NCBI GenBank assembly: GCA_905203995.1
Contig: CAJKXZ010000002.1
Span: 1 to 64,000, forward strand
Reading direction: 5' to 3'
Length of the DNA stretch: 64,000 nt
Origin: an uncultured Methanomassiliicoccus sp.
Lineage (GTDB): Archaea > Thermoplasmatota > Thermoplasmata > Methanomassiliicoccales > Methanomassiliicoccaceae
A program made the translations under genes and the position numbers. The notes beneath the pieces were generated by a model that did not search any database, had not been told where the DNA came from, and was given only the letters and a program-made list of their open reading frames with translations. This document shows positions 63,985 to 64,000 of the stretch, piece after piece (position 1 is the stretch's first letter; every line of letters begins with the position of its first letter).

Positions 63985-64000
63985 TTGTTATGTACTTTGG

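Larger units (their letters stand above)
54228..64000 (+). mobile_element. putative integrated rolling-circle virus/plasmid (inovirus- or pleolipovirus-like), right end outside window
   Basis: From the 3' side of tRNA-Val onward every gene lies on one strand, most with four-base or longer overlaps, and third codon positions are strikingly A/T-rich compared with the core genes to the left. Contents: surface proteins with adhesin repeats, a tiny charged-membrane-charged protein, a Zot-like ATPase, and an HUH replication initiator with hairpins in front. No integrase or second attachment site is seen, so the boundary at the tRNA is a hypothesis. An autonomous origin for these genes is well supported; the exact virus class is not. 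Confidence 0.6.

Overview
The window looks like a chromosomal contig from a methanogenic archaeon of the order Methanomassiliicoccales (Thermoplasmata); this is inference from gene content. It carries mtaC-mtaB (methanol:corrinoid methyltransferase system), a complete echABCDEF membrane [NiFe] hydrogenase, archaeal ribosomal proteins (S3Ae, L18e, L13, S9), RNA polymerase subunit N, aRF1, a VAT-type AAA+ ATPase and the long form of tRNA-splicing endonuclease. Of the protein genes whose stops I read, only two end in TAG, which fits a lineage that can use TAG for pyrrolysine. No pyl genes lie in the window.

Layout. 1-4.4 kb: VOC protein, tRNA-Met, S3Ae and the methanol methyltransferase pair. 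4.4-17 kb: envelope and metabolic genes (transglutaminase with PrsW-like protein, sulfotransfer-type ATPase with ferredoxin, M50 protease, FAD oxidase, DUF368, MATE, ABC transporter, DUF2975 with HTH). 17-34 kb: tRNA-Gln and housekeeping genes: adk, a cation-transport operon, purP, lipoate ligase, argS, aRF1, pyrH, dtdA, pheS, trpS, hexuloisomerase. 33.5-35.4 kb: the L18e-L13-S9-RpoN operon, tRNA-Pro, and a small ribbon-helix-helix gene next to a nested hairpin. 35.5-40.6 kb: ech operon on the minus strand. 41-47.6 kb: geranylgeranyl-reductase-like protein, DUF2064 protein, two secreted GH5-like hydrolases sharing an apparently identical 595-bp core, and an aldehyde dehydrogenase. 47.7-54.2 kb: vat-hsp20, two regulators, endA and tRNA-Val. 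A perfect palindrome before vat and an imperfect copy with the same spacing before an ArsR-like regulator suggest a compact heat-shock regulon.

54.2 kb to the window end is different: AT-rich, tightly overlapping genes on one strand beginning just after tRNA-Val. In order they encode a small unknown protein, a BspA-type leucine-rich-repeat surface protein, an InlB-type repeat surface protein, a large secreted protein with two C-terminal membrane segments, a 39-residue single-span protein with acidic N-terminus and basic C-terminus, a membrane protein, a Zot-like ATPase, a small unknown, and an HUH replication initiator preceded by GC-rich tandem hairpins. This resembles a filamentous-virus (inovirus-like) or pleolipovirus-like rolling-circle provirus carrying gut-type adhesins. 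Its far end lies outside the window.

How the genes work together: MtaB/MtaC feed methyl groups from methanol to coenzyme M (MtaA is elsewhere), Ech couples ferredoxin and H2 to ion translocation, and the secreted hydrolases and adhesins suggest a surface adapted to a host-associated, polymer-rich habitat. All functions are read from sequence motifs; no database search was run.
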